Shown: positions 1 through 8,716, numbered from the stretch's first letter. The stretch is 64,000 nt of DNA from G965197715 sp965247615 (GCA_965247615.1 OZ252022.1:2480001-2544000); one strand, 5' to 3'. The notes: generated by a model from the sequence alone, not told the origin. Program-made: numbers and translations.

Positions 1-719
1 CAGGAGCGGGCGGGGCGGAATCGCAGGACTGGGCGGAGATGCTGCTGCGGATGTACTTGCGCTGGGCGGAGAAGCGGGGGTTCAGGACCCGTGTGCTGGA
101 CACGTCGCAGGGCGAAGAGGCGGGGATCAAGAGCGCGACGGCGGAGGTTAGCGGGAGCTACGTGAACGGCTGGCTGAAGGCGGAGCGGGGTGTTCACCGG
201 CTTGTGCGGCTTTCCCCCTACAACGCGGCGCACCTGCGCCACACGTCATTCGCGCTGGTGGAGGTGTGGCCGGACGCGGGTGACGATCAGGACGTGACGA
301 TCAACGAGGAGGATCTGCGCATCGACACGTTTCGCTCCGGGGGTCACGGCGGGCAGAACGTGCAGAAGGTGGAAACGGCGGTGCGCATTGTGCACAAGCC
401 GACGGGGATCGTGGTCTCATGCCAGAACGAGCGGTCTCAGTTGCAGAACCGGGAGACGGCGATGAAGATCCTTCGCGCGCGGCTGCTCGACCTGGAGGCG
501 CAGCGGCGGGCGGAGGAGCAGGCGCGGCTAAAGGGCCAGCACGTATCGCCGGGGTGGGGGAATCAGATCCGTAGCTACGTCCTCCATCCGTACAAGCTGG
601 TGAAGGACCACCGGACGGGCCACGAGAGCCGCGATCCCTTGGAGGTCCTGGACGGGGAGCTGGACGACTTTATCAAGGCCCACATGCTGAGCGTGGTGGG
701 CCAGGAACCCGCTGGGTAG
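1..719 (+). CDS. prfB: Peptide chain release factor 2, 5' end missing
   Basis: This is the C-terminal ~239 residues of RF2, which releases the peptide at UGA and UAA codons. The frame is open from the first bases, where AGGAESQDWAEMLLRMYLRW is read, so the gene starts before the window. The catalytic GGQ lies in RSGGHGGQNVQKVE and is followed by the usual helix with CQNERSQLQNR. The stop-codon reading loop reads HRLVRLSPYNAAHLRHTSF: the RF2 tripeptide is SPY here where SPF is usual, and the following SGGRRHTSF-type segment is altered. RF1 would have a PxT-type motif, so RF2 is the better call. The end of domain 2, domain 3 and domain 4 are present. Any programmed frameshift near codon 25 lies outside the window. 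A lipoprotein gene follows 13 bases later. Confidence 0.95.
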   Translation, partial: GAGGAESQDWAEMLLRMYLRWAEKRGFRTRVLDTSQGEEAGIKSATAEVSGSYVNGWLKAERGVHRLVRLSPYNAAHLRHTSFALVEVWPDAGDDQDVTINEEDLRIDTFRSGGHGGQNVQKVETAVRIVHKPTGIVVSCQNERSQLQNRETAMKILRARLLDLEAQRRAEEQARLKGQHVSPGWGNQIRSYVLHPYKLVKDHRTGHESRDPLEVLDGELDDFIKAHMLSVVGQEPAG

Positions 720-732
720 GAGACGGCAAGGC

Positions 733-2400
733 ATGCAACTGGGGACCTGGAACGGGTTGACACTCTTGCAGAGGTTGGGTGTTCCGGCGGCGCTCCTGGC
801 GATGGGACTCCTGGCTGCCGGATGCGGGGACGACGCGAGCCCTCCGCCATCGGCCGGGGCCGCGCCAGCTGGGAGCGAGAGGCCGGCGGAGCCGGCGGTG
901 AGGGTGGACGGGGTGCTTCGGCGCATCGGCAACGACCCACCGACCCTGGACCCGCACAAGGTGTCCGACACGACGTCGGCCGCGTACGCCGTCGAGGTCT
1001 TCGGCGGGCTGGTGACCATAGGCACGGACCTGAAGATCAAGCCCGACCTGGCCGAGTCGTGGGAGCTGAGTGCGGACCGGCGGACGTATACGTTCCACCT
1101 CCGGCCGGGCATCCGGTTTCACAGCGGCAAGGCCGTGACGGCCGAGGACGTAAAGTTCTCCCTGGAGCGCGCCCTGGACCCGCAGACATTTTCGCCCACG
1201 GTGGACACGTACTTGGACGACGTGGTTGGGGCTGAGGAGAAGCTGGAGGGGCGAGCGCAGGAGATCTCCGGGGTCAGGGTCGTGGACGCGGACACCATCG
1301 AGATAACCATTGATGCGCCCAAGGCGTACTTCCTGGCCAAGCTGACGTATCCCACAGCCTTCGTGGTGGACCGGGAGAACATCGAGGAGGAGGGAAGAGA
1401 CTGGATCCGCAAACCGAACGGGACGGGGCCCTTCAAGCTAAAGGAGTACCGGATTGGCGAGCGGTTGGTCCTGGAGCGCAACCCGCACTACCACTTGGGG
1501 GCGGCGAAGCTGGAAGCGGTTGAGTTCTTGCTGAGCGGGGGCTCCGCGATGGCGATGTACGAGAACGGCGAGATCGACATCACGGGGGTCGGGCTGGCGG
1601 ACCTGGACCGGGTGACGAACCCGAATGAGCCGCTGAACAAGGAGCTGGTGGTGGCGCCACCGGACTTCGACATTTTCTACATCGGCTTCAACGTCAAGGA
1701 GCCACCCTTCGACGACATCAAGGCCCGCCAGGCCCTGAACCACTCGATCAACAAGCAGCTGATCGCGGACCGGGTGATGGCGAACACGGTGGTGCCGGCC
1801 AAGGCGATACTGCCGCCGGGCTTCCCCGGCTACGAGGAAGGCACCCAGGGCCTGGGATTCGACCCGGAGAAGGCGAAGGCCCTGCTGGCGGCATCACGGT
1901 ACGCGGAGGCGATGCCGCGGATCATCCTGACGGTGCCGGGTACAGGCGGCTCCGTGGGGCTGGACCTGGAGGTCATTGCGCAGATGTGGCTGGAGACGCT
2001 GGGGTTGCAGGTGGAGTTCCAGCAGGTGGAGTGGGCGACGTTTCTTGAGGATTTGCACGCACAGAAGTTCCAGGTCTTCGCCGGCATAGGCTGGGCCGCA
2101 GACTATCCGGACCCACAGAACTTCCTGGACATCCTGTTCCACTCCAAGAGCCCCCTCAATCACTCGGGCTACTCGAACCCGGAGCTGGACCGGCTGGTGG
2201 AATCGGCGCGGGTGGCGGAGACGTGGGAGGAGCGGGCGTCCCTGTACCGCCGTGCGGAGCAGTTGGTTGTGACTGACGCCGCGTGGGTGCCGCTCTGGTT
2301 CACAGGAGAGCGGATGGTGCTAATCAAGCCCTACGTTCAGGGATACCGGCTGACGCCGCTGATCGTCCCGAAGCTGCGAGAGGTATCGATATCGCGGTAA
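733..2400 (+). CDS. Oligopeptide ABC transporter substrate-binding lipoprotein (SBP_bac_5)
   Basis: A 555-residue extracellular solute-binding protein of the DppA/OppA type, which captures peptides or similar ligands and hands them to the membrane permease. A lipoprotein signal ends in LLAAGC with Cys31 as the lipidated residue, followed by a Ser/Pro/Ala-rich linker. The family pattern is clear: a first lobe with DLAESWELSADRRTYTFHLR and FHSGKAVTAEDVKFSLERA, then NGTGPFKLKEY, and a C-terminal lobe with GWAADYPDPQNF. It lies 13 bases after prfB and is followed by two permease genes in the same direction, so the three form one transporter operon. No ATPase gene follows. The ligand cannot be read from sequence; di- or oligopeptides are the family default. 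Confidence 0.92.
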   Translation: MQLGTWNGLTLLQRLGVPAALLAMGLLAAGCGDDASPPPSAGAAPAGSERPAEPAVRVDGVLRRIGNDPPTLDPHKVSDTTSAAYAVEVFGGLVTIGTDLKIKPDLAESWELSADRRTYTFHLRPGIRFHSGKAVTAEDVKFSLERALDPQTFSPTVDTYLDDVVGAEEKLEGRAQEISGVRVVDADTIEITIDAPKAYFLAKLTYPTAFVVDRENIEEEGRDWIRKPNGTGPFKLKEYRIGERLVLERNPHYHLGAAKLEAVEFLLSGGSAMAMYENGEIDITGVGLADLDRVTNPNEPLNKELVVAPPDFDIFYIGFNVKEPPFDDIKARQALNHSINKQLIADRVMANTVVPAKAILPPGFPGYEEGTQGLGFDPEKAKALLAASRYAEAMPRIILTVPGTGGSVGLDLEVIAQMWLETLGLQVEFQQVEWATFLEDLHAQKFQVFAGIGWAADYPDPQNFLDILFHSKSPLNHSGYSNPELDRLVESARVAETWEERASLYRRAEQLVVTDAAWVPLWFTGERMVLIKPYVQGYRLTPLIVPKLREVSISR

Positions 2401-2410
2401 ATCGCCGGCC

Positions 2411-2424
2411 GTCGCTGGCGCGGC
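2411..2424 (+). repeat. Intergenic palindrome copy A (GTCGCTGGCGCGGC)
   Basis: This copy of the dispersed palindrome lies between the binding-protein and permease genes. The core has one mismatch to GTCGCTGGCGCGAC and is followed by a G-rich flank (GTTTGGGGGGAG) like that of the copy at 4419. It can fold as a short hairpin with a TGGC loop. Confidence 0.6.
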
Positions 2425-2505
2425 AGCCGTTTGGGGGGAGCCGGTGCGGGGGTTGGGCCGGGTGAGCGCACCCTTGATTTTGGGGCACTGGGGCGTGGAA
2501 TAGCC

Positions 2506-3435
2506 ATGCTCGTATACGCGGCCCGCAGGCTGTTGTGGCTCCCATTTCTGCTGGCCATCGTCGCGTTTATCACGTTCACGCTGGGCGTCTACGGGCCAGG
2601 CGACCCGGCCCAGGTCCGCTTGGGGGCGAAGGCAACGCCCGCGGCGGTGGAGCGGCTGCGGGAGGAGATGGGGTTGAACCGCCCCTTCCTGGTGCAGTAC
2701 GGCGACTTCATGTGGGGAGCGGTCCGCGGGGACTTTGGCGAGAGCTACGCGCTGGCAGGGCGGCGCGTGAGCGAGGTCATCGGCCGCAAGATCTGGATCT
2801 CGGCCCAACTTGGTGCGGTAGCGATGCTCATTGGGGTGGGGCTGGGGATACCCCTGGGGCTGGTGGCGGCGTACTGGCAGGGGACGTGGATAGATACGGC
2901 GCTGGTCAGCTTCGCCCTCTTCTTTTACGCCACACCGGTGTTCATCACGGCGCCCTTCCTCATCCTGCTGCTGGCGCTGGAGTTGCACGTGCTGCCAACG
3001 TCCGGATGGGGGGGCCTCCTGAGCTCACGCATCATCATGCCGGCCCTGGTGATGGGCCTTCCTGGGGTGGCGGGAATGGCGCGGCTGACCCGGGCCAGCG
3101 CCCTGGAGGTGCTGGGGCAGGAATACGTGCGCACAGCACGGGCCAAGGGGCTGTCCGAGGTTGCGGTGCAGGGCCGCCACGTCCTGCGCAACGCTATGAT
3201 TCCCGTCCTGACGGTGCTGGGCCTGAGCATGGCGACACTGGTGGAGGGGGCGTTCATAACGGAGACCATCTTCGGGATTCCGGGCATCGGGAGGTTCGCG
3301 GTGGATTCGATATTCAACCGGGACTATCCCGTCATCATGGCCCTGGGGATGATAGTGGCGACGGCCTTCGTGACGGCGAACCTGCTGGTCGACATATCGT
3401 ACGGGGTCCTTGACCCCCGAATCCGGCGACAATGA
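2506..3435 (+). CDS. Peptide ABC transporter permease, DppB type
   Basis: Inner-membrane permease subunit, 309 residues from the ATG at 2506. An in-frame GTG at 2431 would add 25 residues that do not resemble the family, so the internal ATG is preferred. The N-terminus MLVYAARRLLWLPFLLAIVAF is the usual first membrane segment of DppB. The cytoplasmic EAA loop that docks the ATPase reads ASALEVLGQEYVRTARAKGL. The conserved C-terminus ends LVDISYGVLDPRIRR. The stop codon overlaps the next permease gene by four bases (ATGA), showing translational coupling. Its partner is the permease at 3432 and its likely ligand donor is the lipoprotein at 733. Confidence 0.92.
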   Translation: MLVYAARRLLWLPFLLAIVAFITFTLGVYGPGDPAQVRLGAKATPAAVERLREEMGLNRPFLVQYGDFMWGAVRGDFGESYALAGRRVSEVIGRKIWISAQLGAVAMLIGVGLGIPLGLVAAYWQGTWIDTALVSFALFFYATPVFITAPFLILLLALELHVLPTSGWGGLLSSRIIMPALVMGLPGVAGMARLTRASALEVLGQEYVRTARAKGLSEVAVQGRHVLRNAMIPVLTVLGLSMATLVEGAFITETIFGIPGIGRFAVDSIFNRDYPVIMALGMIVATAFVTANLLVDISYGVLDPRIRRQ

Positions 3436-4418
3436 GGCCGCGCATGGGGGCTGGCGGCAGTCAGGCGATGGAGGGAGCGGCGCTGGGACGGCTGCGGGGC
3501 CAGGGCCTGTGGGGGCGCACGGGGCGGCGGCTGATTCGGAAGCCCAAGGCTGTCTTCGGGCTGGTGGTCATCGCGCTGCTGTACGGAGGAGGCGCGCTGG
3601 CGCCGGTCATCGCACCGGCGAGCTACACGCAGCAGGACCTGCTGGCCGTTCGCCAGGGGCCGAGCATGGAGCATCCCCTGGGGACCGACTGGGTGGGTCG
3701 CGACATACTGAGCAGGCTGATCTACAGCCTGCGGACCAACCTCATCGTCACCGTGACGGCGGTGGTGACGGGCAGCCTGGTGCTGGGGGTTGCGCTGGGA
3801 CTGGTCTCGGGCTACGCAGGGGGACGGGCGGACACGGTCATCATGCGGACGGGGGAGGTTTTTCTGGCGTTTCCGGGGCTGCTCCTGGTGATCCTCATCG
3901 CGGCGACGGTGAAGCCGCGCATCCTGGAGTGGGTGAGGGGCATCGAGGACGCGACGGGGATCGGCGGCCTGGTTCAGTGGGGTGTGGTGGACTACCTGGT
4001 GGTCTTCGGCGCGCTCACGGCATTCGGCTGGGTGGGTGTGGCTCGCCTGGTTCGGGGGCAGGTGCTGTCGTTGAAGGAGAGCCAGTACGTGGAGGCGGCG
4101 CAGGCGATGGGGGTCTCCACGGTGCGGATGCTGGTACGGCACCTGCTGCCGAACGCGCTGCCGCCGGTAATCGTGCTGGCGACGATGGGCATGGGGGCGA
4201 TCGCGGGCGCGGAGGTGGTGCTGAGCTGGCTGGGCATCGGCATCAACCCGCCGGTGCCCAGCTTGGGGAACATGATCCGCGAGGGGCAGGACATCACGAT
4301 TCTGCGCAATCACCCCCACATGCTGCTGCCGCCAGTGGCGGTGGTGGGCCTGCTGATCTTCGCGTGGAACCTGCTGGGCGACGCCCTCAACGACGTGTTG
4401 AACCCCAGGGCGCGCTAG
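3432..4418 (+). CDS. Peptide ABC transporter permease, DppC type
   Basis: Second inner-membrane permease subunit, 328 residues, forming a heterodimer with the DppB-type protein. The N-terminal OppC-type segment includes LIRKPKAVFGLVVIALL. LGTDWVGRDILSRLIYSLR is the signature after the first membrane segment. The EAA loop reads LKESQYVEAAQAMGVS, and the protein ends LLGDALNDVLNPRAR as usual for the family. The start overlaps the previous stop by four bases. No dppD or dppF ATPase gene follows: the next genes encode a DUF5679 protein and a decarboxylase. The transporter must therefore use an ATPase encoded elsewhere, or the operon has lost it. Confidence 0.92.
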   Translation: MRPRMGAGGSQAMEGAALGRLRGQGLWGRTGRRLIRKPKAVFGLVVIALLYGGGALAPVIAPASYTQQDLLAVRQGPSMEHPLGTDWVGRDILSRLIYSLRTNLIVTVTAVVTGSLVLGVALGLVSGYAGGRADTVIMRTGEVFLAFPGLLLVILIAATVKPRILEWVRGIEDATGIGGLVQWGVVDYLVVFGALTAFGWVGVARLVRGQVLSLKESQYVEAAQAMGVSTVRMLVRHLLPNALPPVIVLATMGMGAIAGAEVVLSWLGIGINPPVPSLGNMIREGQDITILRNHPHMLLPPVAVVGLLIFAWNLLGDALNDVLNPRAR

Positions 4419-4432
4419 GTCGCTGGCGCGAC
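4419..4432 (+). repeat. Intergenic palindrome copy B (GTCGCTGGCGCGAC)
   Basis: This perfect copy of the core starts at the last base of the permease stop region. The 5-base arms GTCGC/GCGAC enclose a TGGC loop. The flank GGCCCTGTGGGGGGAGGG matches the copy at 17893-17906 read on the other strand. It may serve as a 3' hairpin for the transporter operon. Confidence 0.7.
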
Positions 4433-4545
4433 GGCCCTGTGGGGGGAGGGTGTGCGGGGCGATGCCGGGGAATCCGGCATGCGGGCGGGGAGGCGCTGTT
4501 GCGGGAAAAGGCGTGCGGATAGGTTCAGATCCGACGTTTCTGCTA

Positions 4546-4574
4546 TTGCCTTCTCGGGACTGCTCGGCTAGGAT
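4546..4574 (+). promoter_or_regulatory. Predicted sigma70 promoter for the DUF5679/decarboxylase genes
   Basis: TTGCCT at 4546-4551 and TAGGAT at 4569-4574 are separated by 17 bases, about 30 bases before the DUF5679 start codon. The local drop in GC content supports it. Confidence 0.5.
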
Positions 4575-4605
4575 AGGTCAATCTCTTTTCCTCACGGAGG
4601 TTGGA

Positions 4606-4749
4606 ATGGCTGAAGCATATTGTGTCAAGTGTCGCGCAAAGAGAGAGATCAGTAATCCCACTCAAGTGGAGCTGAAGAGTGGCCGACCTGCCACTTCCGG
4701 TACGTGCTCCGTGTGCGGCACGAAGGTATTTCGCATAGGGAAGGGTTAG
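4606..4749 (+). CDS. DUF5679 family small zinc-ribbon-like protein
   Basis: A 47-residue protein with two CxxC-type pairs, CVKC at residues 6-9 and CSVC at 36-39, which would form a small zinc ribbon. The sequence between, with AKREI, LKSGRPAT and the ending GTKVFRIGKG, matches the DUF5679 family as I know it from Chloroflexota and Actinobacteria. The ATG at 4606 has a good ribosome site (ACGGAGG at 4594-4600). A longer in-frame reading from 4450 exists, but its extra residues are not family-like. The gene lies 9 bases before the split decarboxylase, so it may be cotranscribed with it. The function of the family is not known to me; zinc binding is inferred from the cysteines. Confidence 0.88.
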   Translation: MAEAYCVKCRAKREISNPTQVELKSGRPATSGTCSVCGTKVFRIGKG

Positions 4750-4758
4750 ACTGAGCCA

Positions 4759-5271
4759 ATGGAACGCGGATGGGCTGAGACGATTGCCCGCTGTCTCAAG
4801 GAGAGCGAGGTATCTCTCATTGCGTATGTCCCCGACGTCAGCGTGGCCCGCGTCACCGGGCTGCTGGAGGCCGACCCCTTCTTTCACGTGGTGTCGGCTA
4901 CACGAGAAGAGGAGGCGATAGGGGTCGCGTCGGGAGCATACGCGGCGGGGCGCAATGCGGCGGTGTTCATGCAGTCGAGCGGGTTTGGCAACTGCATCAA
5001 CGCACTGGCGAGCCTCTGCATACCAAGCAGGGTGCCCATACCCATGTTCATCAACCTGCGGGGACAACTTGACGAGTTCAACACCGCTCAGGTCCAGATG
5101 GGGCGCAGCACGCGCCCCATCCTTGATGTACTCGGCTTGACGCACTACACACTCGACAATCCGTCGACGCTTGAGCGAAGGGTCACGGGGGCGCTCAAGC
5201 TCTGCTATGCGAGCCATGAGCCGCTGGCGTTCTGTATGACGCCGGAGCTGCACGGGGGCAAGCTTGCATAG
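4759..5271 (+). CDS. TPP-dependent decarboxylase, alpha (Pyr-domain) subunit, ComD/sulfopyruvate decarboxylase-like
   Basis: A 170-residue protein that corresponds to the N-terminal pyrimidine-binding domain of thiamine diphosphate (TPP) decarboxylases. Key stretches are YVPDVSVARV near the N-terminus, ATREEEAIGVASGAYAAGR with the Glu that activates the TPP pyrimidine, and QSSGFGNCINALASL. This size and split fit the alpha subunit of sulfopyruvate decarboxylase (ComD) or of related phosphonopyruvate-type decarboxylases. The beta subunit starts in an overlap of 8 bases at 5264, so the two make one enzyme. No phosphosulfolactate synthesis genes lie nearby, so coenzyme M synthesis is unlikely; a role in breakdown of sulfopyruvate or another 3-substituted pyruvate is a guess from the family. 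Confidence 0.82.
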   Translation: MERGWAETIARCLKESEVSLIAYVPDVSVARVTGLLEADPFFHVVSATREEEAIGVASGAYAAGRNAAVFMQSSGFGNCINALASLCIPSRVPIPMFINLRGQLDEFNTAQVQMGRSTRPILDVLGLTHYTLDNPSTLERRVTGALKLCYASHEPLAFCMTPELHGGKLA

Positions 5272-5824
5272 GTTCGAGGCGACGAAGGTGTTGCTGCGGC
5301 ACCTGAAGGACCAGCCGGTTGTGGCGAACCTGGGTCCCACGTCCAACGACCTGTGGCACGCGGAGCGCCGCGAGCGAAACTTGTACACGTACGGGTCCAT
5401 GGGGCTGTGTTCCTCGATAGCACTGGGAATAGCGTTATCGACGGAGGAGCGGGTCATCTCACTGGACGGGGACGGGTCGCTGCTGATGAACATGGGCACG
5501 CTGGCGACCATCGCCCGTGAGCGGCCCAAGAACCTGGTGGTCGTGGTGTGGGACAACGAGGAGTGGGGGCAGACGGGGCACCAGCCGAGCCACACTGCCA
5601 CGGGCACAGACCTGGAAGGAGTGGCGGCGGCGAGCGGCATCCCGCGGACTCGGACGGTGCGCACGCTGGAGGAGCTGGACCTGGTCTTTCAGGAGGCGTT
5701 GCACGAGGACGGACCGTGGTGCATCGTCGCGAAGATCGAGGAGACTGAACCGCTGCCCCACGCGCCGGTAGAGCCGGAGTTGACGCTGCATCGTTTCCGC
5801 GCGACGTATAGGACGGCGGTGTAG
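5264..5824 (+). CDS. TPP-dependent decarboxylase, beta (PP-domain) subunit, ComE-like
   Basis: A 186-residue protein equal to the C-terminal diphosphate-binding domain of TPP decarboxylases. The TPP/Mg motif starts with GDG at residues 69-71 and ends about 28 residues later in VVVVWDNEEWGQTG. NLYTYGSMGLCSSIALGIAL is the conserved segment before it. The gene starts with TTG at 5264, overlapping the alpha subunit, so their output is coupled. Together they rebuild a full decarboxylase (Pyr plus PP domains without the central domain), as in sulfopyruvate and phosphonopyruvate decarboxylases. The substrate is not decided by the sequence. Confidence 0.82.
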   Translation: MHRFEATKVLLRHLKDQPVVANLGPTSNDLWHAERRERNLYTYGSMGLCSSIALGIALSTEERVISLDGDGSLLMNMGTLATIARERPKNLVVVVWDNEEWGQTGHQPSHTATGTDLEGVAAASGIPRTRTVRTLEELDLVFQEALHEDGPWCIVAKIEETEPLPHAPVEPELTLHRFRATYRTAV

Positions 5825-5956
5825 GGCCACGCCGTCCGAAGGAGCTGCGTGGTCACTGGCGTGGGGCCGCCCGGCTGCTCACGCCCAAATGTGCGCACTG
5901 CTCAGAAGCGGCGCGGAAGTGTCGTTGGGTCGTCCAAGAGGCGGGTCCCTCCCCCG

Positions 5957-5965
5957 TGATATACT
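5957..5965 (+). promoter_or_regulatory. Extended -10 promoter candidate for the M16 peptidase
   Basis: TGATATACT is an extended -10 (TGn plus TATACT at 5960-5965) about 85 bases before the peptidase start. No good -35 is seen, as is common for extended -10 promoters. Confidence 0.4.
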
Positions 5966-6049
5966 CAGCCGATTGCAGTGTGCTGCGCGTCCTCCGCGTT
6001 CTCCGAAGAGAGTCCGCATCTGTCACTCCAGAAGCAGGTAAGGAGCGGT

Positions 6050-8710
6050 ATGAACTCCATCGCCTTCGAGAAGCACACCCTGTCGAACGGCCTCGACGTG
6101 ATCCTGCACCAGGACCGGTCGCTGCCGGTGGTGGCGGTGAACCTCTGGTACCACGTGGGGTCCAAGGACGAGGAGCCGGGAAAGACGGGGTTTGCCCACC
6201 TGTTCGAGCACCTGATGTTCGAGGGGTCCAAGCACCACAACAGCAGCTTCTTCGAGCCACTGCAAAAGGTGGGGGCCAACCTGAACGGTTCGACGAGCAC
6301 GGACAGGACAAACTATTGGGAGAACTTGCCGTCTAACTACCTGGAACTGGCGCTCTGGCTGGAGTCCGACCGGATGGGGTATTTGCTGGATGCGCTGGAC
6401 CAGAAGCGGTTCGATGTCCAGCGTGACGTGGTGAAGAACGAGCGGCGGCAGAGCTACGAGAATCGTCCATACGGTATGGCAATGTTCAAGCTGGTGGAGG
6501 CGACGTACCCGGCGCCGCATCCCTACCACTGGCCGACGATCGGGTCGCAGGAGGACTTGGACGCGGCGGCACTGGAGGACGCGCACAGCTTCTTCCGAAG
6601 GTACTATGCGCCGTCCAACGCGAGCCTTGCAATCGCGGGGGACTTCGATCCGGAGGCCGCGATGGGGATGGTGGAGCGCTACTTTGCGGATATACCGCCT
6701 GGGCCGGCGTTGCCAAGGGCGGGGCGGGTGGACTCTGGGCTGGGCGGCCGGGTGAGTTTGGCAATGCACGACAAGGTGATGCTGCCCCGCCTGTACGTGG
6801 TATGGCCCACGGTGCCTCGGTTCGATGAGGATGAGGCTGCGCTGAGCATTCTGGCGGCTGTGTTGAGCGACGGGAAGAGCTCACGGCTGCACCGGGCGCT
6901 GGTGTACGAGCAGCAGGTGGCGCAGAGCGCGGGCGCGCACCATGACGGCAGCGAGATCGCGGGGGACTTCAGCATCGACGTGACGGCGGCGGCGGGCCGG
7001 ACGGTTGAGGAGATCGAGGAGGCGGCACGCGCGGAGCTGGAGGGGCTCCGCCGTGCGCCGCCGACAGCGGAGGAGGTGGCCCGAGCGAGGAATCGCATCG
7101 AGTGGAGCCACATACGCCGGCTTCAGACGGTGGGCGGCTTCGGCGGGAAGGCAGACCGGCTCAACTCGTACAACGTGTTTCGCGGCGACCCGGGGGCGAT
7201 CAACACGGACATGGAGCGCTATCTCGCCGTGGAGCCGGAGGATGTGCAGCGGGTGGCGAATGAGTACCTGGGCGACCGGTCCGTGCGCTTGGTGGTGCTG
7301 CCGGAGCGGGAGCTCAGCGCGACCAAGGTCGCTGAGACGGACCGGAGCGTGCAGCCCGCGGCGGCGCGCGCGCCAACCTTCGCGCCGCCGGCCATCCAGC
7401 GGCACACGCTCGGCAACGGCCTCAAGGTGGTTGTGCAGGAGAAGCGGGGGCTGCCGGTGGTCTTCTTTGGGCTGACACTCAAGGCCGGCGGCGCCGCAGA
7501 CCCCCCGGGGCTGCCGGGGCTGGCTTCGTTCACGACGACGATGCTGCAGGAAGGGACGTCGACGCGCACGAGCCAGCAGATTGCGGGGGAGTTCGAGTTT
7601 ATCGGCAGCCATCTTTCGCCGGTGACGGGCAGGGAGCGGGTACTGCTTGCCGCGGAGACGATGACGCGGCACTGGCCAACGGCCTTGGGGCTGGTGGCAG
7701 ACGTGGCCAGGAACGCCACCTTCCCAGAACGAGAGGTGACGCGCGTACGCCGGGAGCGGCTGACGGCTCTGCAGCGCCTGCGAGACGATCCGACGGCTCT
7801 GGCGGAGCGCGTTGCGCCCATGTTGCTGTACGGCGGGGAGAGCCCATACGGGCACTCACTGAGCGGCACAGAGGCGGCGCTGGAGGCGCTGACGCGCGAC
7901 GACATCATCGGCCACTTCGAGGGGAGCTATGGGCCGGAGGACGCCACGCTCATCGTGGTGGGCGACACCACCATGGAGGAGGTTGCCGAGCGCGCCGAAG
8001 AGTGGTTTGGAGGATGGGAAGGGAGGGGCCCCAGGGGCAAGACGGGTGATGGGGAATCGGCGGGAGCGGCGCCCGAAACGACGGCCGTCTTCCTGCTGGA
8101 CAAGCCTGGTGCGGCGCAGTCGGTAATCCGGGCGGGGCACTTAACGGTACCCCGGCACCATCCTGACTACTACGCGCTGACCGTGCTGAACGCGGTCTTC
8201 GGCGGGCAGTTCACGGCGCGCTTGAATATGAACCTGCGGCAGGATAAAGGGTACAGCTACGGGTTCCACTCTCGCATAGAATGGAACCCCGAGTCATCTC
8301 TTGCAATGGCAGGCGGTGGCGTACAGACGGCGGTGACGAAGGAGTCGGTGGCGGAGACGCTCCGCGAGTTCGAGGAGATCCGGCGGGCACGGCCAGTGAC
8401 GGAGGAGGAGTTCACGGCAGCCAAGGACTCGCTGCTCCAGCACTTTCCCTCTTCGTTCGAGACGGCTCACCAGATCTTGGAGCACCTGCTGGAGCTGGTG
8501 TCCTTCGACCTGCCCGACGACTATTTCCAGAAGCTTCCGGGGAACCTGGAGGCGGTGACGCTGGATGACGTGCGCCGGGTGGCGCGCCAGCGGGTGGCGG
8601 TGGAGCATCTGGCGCTGCTGGTGGTGGGCGACGCTGAGGTTGTGGAGCCCGGGCTGAGGGAGCTTGGGTTGCCCCTGTACCGCGTAGACCATGAGGGCAG
8701 GGTGGAATAA
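6050..8710 (+). CDS. M16 family zinc peptidase, two fused M16 domains (pitrilysin-like)
   Basis: An 886-residue metallopeptidase counted from the ATG at 6050, which follows an AGGAG site at 6041-6045. A longer reading from 5978 is possible but not needed. The first M16 domain carries the inverted zinc motif HLFEH at residues 50-54 and the distal Glu in the NERRQ region, so it is catalytic. Around residues 475-860 a second M16 domain begins with LGNGLKVVVQEKRGLPVVFFG but has LASFTTTMLQEG where HxxEH would be, so it is the inactive partner half. I see no signal peptide, so a cytoplasmic or otherwise non-classical location is likely. Such clam-shell enzymes degrade peptides. It stands alone, downstream of a possible extended -10 promoter. 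Confidence 0.93.
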   Translation: MNSIAFEKHTLSNGLDVILHQDRSLPVVAVNLWYHVGSKDEEPGKTGFAHLFEHLMFEGSKHHNSSFFEPLQKVGANLNGSTSTDRTNYWENLPSNYLELALWLESDRMGYLLDALDQKRFDVQRDVVKNERRQSYENRPYGMAMFKLVEATYPAPHPYHWPTIGSQEDLDAAALEDAHSFFRRYYAPSNASLAIAGDFDPEAAMGMVERYFADIPPGPALPRAGRVDSGLGGRVSLAMHDKVMLPRLYVVWPTVPRFDEDEAALSILAAVLSDGKSSRLHRALVYEQQVAQSAGAHHDGSEIAGDFSIDVTAAAGRTVEEIEEAARAELEGLRRAPPTAEEVARARNRIEWSHIRRLQTVGGFGGKADRLNSYNVFRGDPGAINTDMERYLAVEPEDVQRVANEYLGDRSVRLVVLPERELSATKVAETDRSVQPAAARAPTFAPPAIQRHTLGNGLKVVVQEKRGLPVVFFGLTLKAGGAADPPGLPGLASFTTTMLQEGTSTRTSQQIAGEFEFIGSHLSPVTGRERVLLAAETMTRHWPTALGLVADVARNATFPEREVTRVRRERLTALQRLRDDPTALAERVAPMLLYGGESPYGHSLSGTEAALEALTRDDIIGHFEGSYGPEDATLIVVGDTTMEEVAERAEEWFGGWEGRGPRGKTGDGESAGAAPETTAVFLLDKPGAAQSVIRAGHLTVPRHHPDYYALTVLNAVFGGQFTARLNMNLRQDKGYSYGFHSRIEWNPESSLAMAGGGVQTAVTKESVAETLREFEEIRRARPVTEEEFTAAKDSLLQHFPSSFETAHQILEHLLELVSFDLPDDYFQKLPGNLEAVTLDDVRRVARQRVAVEHLALLVVGDAEVVEPGLRELGLPLYRVDHEGRVE

Positions 8711-8716
8711 GGAAGG

